DNA of 64,000 bases from Micromonospora sp. ALFpr18c. Its GTDB lineage: Bacteria > Actinomycetota > Actinomycetes > Mycobacteriales > Micromonosporaceae. The DNA lies in the NCBI RefSeq assembly GCF_008868155.1, contig NZ_WBKR01000005.1:1-64000 (forward strand), written 5' to 3'. The first letter of the stretch is position 1. Each line of letters opens with the position of its first letter. The notes beneath the pieces were generated by a model. It did not search any database, was not told where the DNA came from, and saw only the letters and a list, made by a program, of their open reading frames with translations. A program made the translations under genes and the position numbers. Positions 59,672 to 64,000 of this stretch are shown here, piece after piece.

Positions 59672-60679
59672 ATGGCCGTCCACGGTCCCGCGATGACGGA
59701 CGTTGCTCGTCTCGCCGGTGTCTCCCATCAGACGGTGTCGCGGGTGCTCAACGGGCACCCCAACGTCCGCGAGCAGACCCGGCTGCGGGTGCGGGCGGCG
59801 ATCGCCGAGCTCGGCTACCGCCCGAACGGCGCGGCACGCGCGCTGGTGACCGGCCGGTCGCAGGTCATCGGTGTGGTCGCACAGAACACGACCCTCTACG
59901 GTCCGGCGTCACTGCTGGCCGCGTTGGAGCAGACGGCCGCGGAGGAGGGTTTCGCGGTCAGCGTGGGCAGCGTCCGTAACCTGGACCACCGTTCCATCTC
60001 GGCGGCCGTCGAGCGGCACCTGTCGCACCGGGTCGCCGGGATCGTGGTCATCGCGCCGGTCGAGTCGGCCGGTGAGGCGCTGGAACGCCTGCCGCAGGAC
60101 GTCCCGCTGGTGACGGTCGACGGTGACCCGAGCCGGCCGGTGCCACTGGTGACGGTCGATCAGGTGGCGGGCGCCCGGGCGGCGACGCAGCATCTGCTCG
60201 ACGCGGGGCATCGCACCGTCTGGCACGTCTCCGGGCCGTCGGACTGGTTCGACAGCGTCGGCCGCATCGACGGCTGGCGGGAGGCGCTGCTGGCCGCGGG
60301 GACGGATCCGCCGCCGCTGATGCCGGGGGACTGGTCCGCGGCGTCGGGTTACCGGTGCGGGCAGATGTTGGCGCGGATGCCGGAGGTCACCGCGGTCTTC
60401 ACCGCCAACGACCACCTCGCGCTGGGCGTGCTGCGGGCGTTGCACGAGTTCGGCCGACGTGTGCCGGACGACATCAGCGTGGTCGGCTTCGACGACGTGC
60501 CCGAGGCCGCGTACTTCATCCCGCCGTTGACCACCGTTCGACCGGACTTCGACGCGGTGGCGCGGGCGAGTCTGCAAATGCTGCTGGCCCAGATCGAGTC
60601 GGGCACCGGCGGCGCGTTGCGGCAGAGCGTCGCCCCGACCCTGGTCTCCCGGGACAGCGTCGCCCCGCCACGCCGCTGA
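59672..60679 (+). CDS. LacI family transcriptional regulator (ara/second sugar locus)
   Basis: 335 aa from ATG 59672, preceded by GGGGGAG. Helix-turn-helix MTDVARLAGVSHQTVSRVLNGH (residues about 8-29), hinge GYRPNGAARALVTG, then the sugar-binding core (SQVIGVVAQNTTLYGP... VFTANDHLALGVLRALHEFGR, DDISVVGFDDVPEAAYFIPPLTTV). Most likely reads the TGTKAnCGnTAACA operators at araB, GH43, GH27 and the ChvE gene. Unlike the first LacI gene, it has no such site at its own start, so it appears not to autoregulate. L-arabinose or a phosphorylated derivative is the likely inducer (inference). Confidence 0.9.
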   Translation: MAVHGPAMTDVARLAGVSHQTVSRVLNGHPNVREQTRLRVRAAIAELGYRPNGAARALVTGRSQVIGVVAQNTTLYGPASLLAALEQTAAEEGFAVSVGSVRNLDHRSISAAVERHLSHRVAGIVVIAPVESAGEALERLPQDVPLVTVDGDPSRPVPLVTVDQVAGARAATQHLLDAGHRTVWHVSGPSDWFDSVGRIDGWREALLAAGTDPPPLMPGDWSAASGYRCGQMLARMPEVTAVFTANDHLALGVLRALHEFGRRVPDDISVVGFDDVPEAAYFIPPLTTVRPDFDAVARASLQMLLAQIESGTGGALRQSVAPTLVSRDSVAPPRR

Positions 60680-60774
60680 CCGACCGATCCGGGTCAATTC
60701 ATCATGCCGTGACGTCGATCGATAACTGATCGCGCCCAGAAAATGACGTTCGCCGATTCGTCCAGGCGTAACTA

Positions 60775-60829
60775 TTGAACGAGCGGAAATCCCCCCGTAA
60801 CATGATGGCCGTCACTGTTAGCGTTAACA
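60775..60829 (+). promoter_or_regulatory. GH27 promoter and LacI operator
   Basis: -35 TTGAAC (60775-60780), 17-base spacer and -10 TAACAT (60798-60803). The operator TGTTAGCGTTAACA (60816-60829) lies just downstream of the -10. Confidence 0.7.
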
Positions 60830-60904
60830 ACATTGGTGCCCAGCTATCGGTCCACGGGTCAGCGATCCTCGTCGTGAGGCGGGCGCCACCGACAAGGAGG
60901 CTCG

Positions 60905-62551
60905 ATGAACCGCATCGCCCGAGGTCGTCGTTGGGGAAGCGTACTGGCGGCCGGACTGCTGCTGGCCGGCGCCCTGGTCGGCCTCCGCGCCCCCGCGGCG
61001 CAGGCGTTGGAGAACGGGGTGGCCCGCACGCCCCCGATGGGCTGGAATTCGTGGAACTCGTTCGGCTGCAACATCAACGAGGGGCTGATCCGGCAGACAG
61101 CGGACGCGATCGTCAGCGGCGGAATGCGCGACCTGGGTTACCAGTACGTGGTGGTCGACGACTGCTGGTTCAACCCGAACCGGGACGCGTCCGGCAACAT
61201 CCAGGGCGACCCCGGCCGGTTCCCCAGCGGGATGAAGGCGCTCGGCGACTACCTGCACGCCCGGGGCCTGAAGTTCGGCCTCTACCAGGTGCCGGTCGAC
61301 AAGACCTGCGCGCAGTACTTCGGCTCCTACCCCGGCGCCACCGGCAGCCGGGGTCACGAGGTGCAGGACGCCCGCCAGTTCGCCGCCTGGGGTGTCGACT
61401 TCCTCAAGTACGACTGGTGCTCGCCGGAGGGCAGCATCACCGACCAGGTGACCACCTTCGCCAAGATGCGCGACGCGCTGGCCGCCACCGGCCGGCCGAT
61501 CGTCTACAGCATCAACCCCAACAGCATCCACGCGAAGACCGGCCCACAGCGCAACTGGGGCGACGTGGCGAACATGTGGCGTACCACCGAGGACATCACC
61601 AACGCGTGGGACACCGGCCAGACCAACGGCTATCCGATGGGCATCCAGAACATCATCAACGTGACCGTTCCGCTGGCGTCGTACGCGAGGCCGGGTGGGT
61701 TCAACGACCCGGACATGATGGAGGTCGGTCGCGGTGGCATGAACGACACGGAGATGCGCAGCCACTTCGCGATGTGGGCGATCATGGCCTCGCCGCTGAT
61801 CGCCGGCAACGACGTGCGGAACATGAACGCCGCGACGCAGACCATCCTCAAGAACGCCAACCTGATCGCGATCAACCAGGACTCGCTCGGGTTGCAGGCG
61901 ACGCAGGTGTCGTTCGACGGCACGCGTCGGGTGCTGGCCAAGCGTCTCGCCAACGGTGACGTCGCGGTCGCCCTGTTCAACCAGGGCGGCTCGACGACGA
62001 CGATCTCGACGACGGCCGCCGCCATCGGCAAGTCGGGCACGTCGTTCACGCTGGTGGACGCCTGGACCGGTGGCACCAGCTCCAGCGGCGGGGCCATCAG
62101 TGCCAGCGTCCCCGCGCACGGCACGGTGGTGTTCCGGGTCAGTGGGGGCGGCACGACGACCCCGCCGCCGACCACGTCGAGCGCGCTCGTCAGCGCCGCC
62201 TCCGGCCGCTGCCTGGACGTGCCGAACAGCAACACGAGCAACGGCACCCAGCCGGTGATCTGGGACTGCAACGGCGCCCCCAACCAGAGCTGGACCGTGA
62301 ACGGGCAGACCCTGCAGTCCCTCGGCAAGTGCCTGGACGCGCCCCTCAACGCCACGGCCGGCGCCAAGGTGCAGCTCTGGGACTGCAACGGTGGGGCCAA
62401 CCAGCGGTGGACCCTGAACGCCAGCGGCACGATCAGCGGCGCGCAGTCCGGGCTCTGCCTGGACGTCAACAACAACGGCACGGCCAACGGCACCACGGTG
62501 ATCCTCTGGACCTGCACCGCGGCGGCGAACCAGCGGTGGTCGCAGCGGTAG
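60905..62551 (+). CDS. Secreted GH27 alpha-galactosidase / beta-L-arabinopyranosidase with CBM13
   Basis: 548 aa from ATG 60905 with AAGGAGG upstream. Signal peptide to AAQA (about 38). GH27 barrel: ARTPPMGWNSWNSFGCN, VVVDDCWF, catalytic nucleophile Asp170 in LKYDWC and the acid/base region FNDPDM (Asp268/Asp270). A beta-sandwich domain and Thr/Pro linker precede a C-terminal CBM13 (NGTQPVIWDC, AKVQLWDCNGG, NGTTVILWTC). GH27 covers alpha-galactosidases and beta-L-arabinopyranosidases. The stretch KFGLYQVPVDKTC, where ordinary alpha-galactosidases usually have a Tyr/Ser/Gly-type loop, and the ara context make the arabinopyranosidase reading attractive but unproved. Confidence 0.9.
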   Translation: MNRIARGRRWGSVLAAGLLLAGALVGLRAPAAQALENGVARTPPMGWNSWNSFGCNINEGLIRQTADAIVSGGMRDLGYQYVVVDDCWFNPNRDASGNIQGDPGRFPSGMKALGDYLHARGLKFGLYQVPVDKTCAQYFGSYPGATGSRGHEVQDARQFAAWGVDFLKYDWCSPEGSITDQVTTFAKMRDALAATGRPIVYSINPNSIHAKTGPQRNWGDVANMWRTTEDITNAWDTGQTNGYPMGIQNIINVTVPLASYARPGGFNDPDMMEVGRGGMNDTEMRSHFAMWAIMASPLIAGNDVRNMNAATQTILKNANLIAINQDSLGLQATQVSFDGTRRVLAKRLANGDVAVALFNQGGSTTTISTTAAAIGKSGTSFTLVDAWTGGTSSSGGAISASVPAHGTVVFRVSGGGTTTPPPTTSSALVSAASGRCLDVPNSNTSNGTQPVIWDCNGAPNQSWTVNGQTLQSLGKCLDAPLNATAGAKVQLWDCNGGANQRWTLNASGTISGAQSGLCLDVNNNGTANGTTVILWTCTAAANQRWSQR

Positions 62552-62612
62552 CCGATCGGCTCCGCCGCCCGACCGGCCCGCGGCGGGCCACCTGAACCGC
62601 CGGCAGTGCGGG

Positions 62613-62644
62613 TGCCCGCGGACGACGATCGTCGTCCGCGGGCA
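62613..62644. terminator. Perfect 32-base palindromic terminator
   Basis: Perfect inverted repeat of 16+16 bases with no spacer, so the RNA loop would be the central 4 bases. Follows the GH27 stop by about 60 bases. Confidence 0.8.
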
Positions 62645-62777
62645 TCGGTCTGCGCCCGACGCCCGCCCGACGCCGGTGCAGCGCCGCGACCTGCGCATCG
62701 GGCGGATCGGTCCGCCGGCGACGCGTGCGCGGGCGCCTCCGTTACGAGACCGTGACACCGGTATTTCGGATGAGGTG

Positions 62778-62805
62778 TTGACGTGCCCTATGTGAGCGCT
62801 AACAC
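62778..62805 (+). promoter_or_regulatory. Promoter and LacI operator of the ChvE-type gene
   Basis: -35 TTGACG (62778-62783), 16-base spacer and -10 TAACAC (62800-62805). The operator TGTGAGCGCTAACA (62791-62804) covers the spacer and -10, nearly the same arrangement as at araB. Confidence 0.75.
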
Positions 62806-62865
62806 TACCCGAAAGGTGACAGTTGGCCCCGGCACTCGACGGGGGAGTCCAGAGAGGAGAGGCCC

Positions 62866-64000
62866 GTGGGCAGGAGATTCCTGGTTGCTCTCGGCAGCGC
62901 GGTGCTGGCGCTAAGCCTGGCGGCATGCAGTGGCGAGGGTGCGGGCGGCAGTGGGGACAAGAGCGGGGACAAGCCCGGCGACCTGACCATCGGCGTCTCG
63001 ATGCCGACCCAGACCTCCGAGCGCTGGATCGCCGACGGCAACGCGGTCAAGCAGAAGCTCGAGGCCAAGGGCTACAAGGTCGAGCTCCAGTACGCCGGCG
63101 ACGACATCCCCACCCAGTCGCAGCAGGTCGACCAGATGATCACCCAGGGCGCGGACGTCCTGGTCATCGCCGCGATCGACGGCACCGCCCTCAACAGCCA
63201 GTTGCAGGCCGCCGCCGCCGCGAAGATCCCGGTCATCTCGTACGACCGGCTGATCCGCGGCAGCAAGGACGTCGACTTCTACGTCAGCTTCGACAACTAC
63301 AAGGTCGGCGTCGCCCAGGGCACCGCGCTGCTCGTCGGCCTCGGCCTGCTGAACAAGGACGGCTCGAAGGGCACGGCGAAGGGCCCGTTCAACGTCGAGC
63401 TGTTCGCGGGCTCGCTGGACGACAACAACACGCAGTACTTCTTCGGCGGCGCGATGGACACGCTGAAGCCGTTCATCGACAACGGCACGCTGATCGTGAA
63501 GTCCAAGCAGACCACCCCCGAGCAGGTGGCCATCCTGCGGTGGCAGCAGGAGACCGCGCAGAAGCGGATGGAGAACCTGCTCACCTCCAGCTACAACGAC
63601 GGCTCGAAGGTCGACGGCGTGCTGTCGCCGTACGACGGCATCTCCCGCGGCATCATCACCGCCCTGCAGAACGCCGGCTACGGCAGCGGCGCGAAGAAGC
63701 TCCCGGTGGTGACCGGCCAGGACGCCGAGATCGCGTCGATCAAGCTGATCAACGACGGGGTGCAGAACTCCACGGTCTTCAAGGACACCCGCCTGCTCGC
63801 CGAGCAGGCCGTGAACGCCGCCGAGGCGTTCCTGCAGAAGAAGCAGCCGCAGGCCAACGACACGCAGACGTACAACAACGGCGTCAAGGTCGTCCCGGCG
63901 TACCTGCTGCCGATCGCGACCGTCTACAAGGACGACATCAAGGCTACGCTGATCGACTCCGGCTACTGGACGGCGGAAGAGGTCGCCGCCGGTCAGGCCA
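62866..64000 (+). CDS. ChvE-type multiple-monosaccharide binding lipoprotein (3' end cut off)
   Basis: GTG 62866 with AGAGGAGAGG upstream. The frame stays open to the window edge (378 codons). Lipoprotein signal MGRRFLVALGSAVLALSLAAC, then a Ser/Gly linker. Mature part: LTIGVSMPTQTSERWIADGNAV, LVIAAIDGTALNSQLQ, IPVISYDRLIRGSKDVDFYVSFDNYKVG and LPVVTGQDAEIASIKLI. The QTSERW and YDRLI blocks mark the ChvE/XylF branch of CUT2 binding proteins, which bind L-arabinose, D-xylose, D-galactose or D-glucose. Matching ATPase and permease genes (gguAB-like) are expected just beyond the window. The operator upstream places it in the same regulon as araB. Confidence 0.93.
   Translation, partial: MGRRFLVALGSAVLALSLAACSGEGAGGSGDKSGDKPGDLTIGVSMPTQTSERWIADGNAVKQKLEAKGYKVELQYAGDDIPTQSQQVDQMITQGADVLVIAAIDGTALNSQLQAAAAAKIPVISYDRLIRGSKDVDFYVSFDNYKVGVAQGTALLVGLGLLNKDGSKGTAKGPFNVELFAGSLDDNNTQYFFGGAMDTLKPFIDNGTLIVKSKQTTPEQVAILRWQQETAQKRMENLLTSSYNDGSKVDGVLSPYDGISRGIITALQNAGYGSGAKKLPVVTGQDAEIASIKLINDGVQNSTVFKDTRLLAEQAVNAAEAFLQKKQPQANDTQTYNNGVKVVPAYLLPIATVYKDDIKATLIDSGYWTAEEVAAGQA

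Larger units (their letters stand above)
62552..62865. other. Intergenic region between the GH27 and ChvE-type genes
   Basis: 314 bases containing a perfect palindromic terminator (62613-62644), the promoter and operator at 62778-62805 and the AGGAGA ribosome-binding site before GTG 62866. Nothing coding seen. Confidence 0.7.

Noticed and set aside
60824-62926. 700-codon minus-strand frame opposite the GH27 gene
   Set aside because: Shadow of a strongly supported GH27-CBM13 coding region; no start signal or domain.

Overview
The window is uniformly GC-rich and its codons are strongly GC3-biased. It carries a SARP/AfsR-type regulator, a STAND NTPase, a mycothiol-style PIG-L enzyme and many secreted ricin-B (CBM13) glycosidases. 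This points to a filamentous actinomycete, most probably of the Micromonosporaceae (inference; no rRNA or tRNA is present to confirm it).

Layout. 1-6000: tail of an unknown gene with a strong terminator, a VOC protein, a hypothetical protein, a large SARP-NB-ARC-TPR regulator whose 5' side abuts a decayed alpha/beta hydrolase, and an AlkD-like repair protein. 6074-17488: first sugar locus, with a GH54 arabinofuranosidase, a LacI regulator, a GH63-like hydrolase, a MalFG-type ABC importer with its binding protein, a clan GH-A hydrolase and a second GH54 enzyme with reversed domain order. 17557-23566: DUF1801 protein, a nucleotidyltransferase pair (the second a deletion pseudogene), and a divergent conflict-type pair: a caspase-HATPase-NB-ARC-TPR protein and a small EACC1-like protein. 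23626-41633: two-component system, DUF6223 protein, GH81 laminarinase with CBM56, serine hydrolase, PIG-L deacetylase, a small regulator with a membrane protein, an epoxide-hydrolase-like protein, RtcB-PrfH RNA repair/ribosome rescue pair, P-loop kinase, ice-binding collagen-like cell-wall protein, frameshifted methyltransferase, membrane hydrolase and AraC regulator. 41717-47297: SDR, FUSC exporter, and a four-gene operon (HicB-like regulator, DUF4097, ABC ATPase, ABC permease). 47298-64000: second sugar locus, araB-araD-YtfQRT/YjfF-type importer-araA, then GH43, a LacI regulator, GH27 and a ChvE-type binding protein running off the end.

How the parts work together. Secreted GH54, GH43, GH27, GH63-like and GH-A enzymes would release L-arabinose and related sugars from arabinan or arabinogalactan. 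Two different ABC importers bring sugars in, and AraA-AraB-AraD convert L-arabinose to D-xylulose 5-phosphate. Two operator families can be read directly: GAATCGATTC (next to the LacI gene at 7784) and TGTKAnCGnTAACA (around the LacI gene at 59672). Both sit on recognisable -35/-10 promoters, and the promoter of the second GH54 gene carries both. A third palindrome controls the laminarinase.

The most unusual content is the EACC1/caspase/HATPase/STAND pair at 19500-23566 and the PrfH-RtcB pair at 33355-35138. Several genes show frame disruptions (hydrolase remnant, nucleotidyltransferase, methyltransferase, membrane protein at 31724). Some look like genuine decay; others may be single-base sequence errors.
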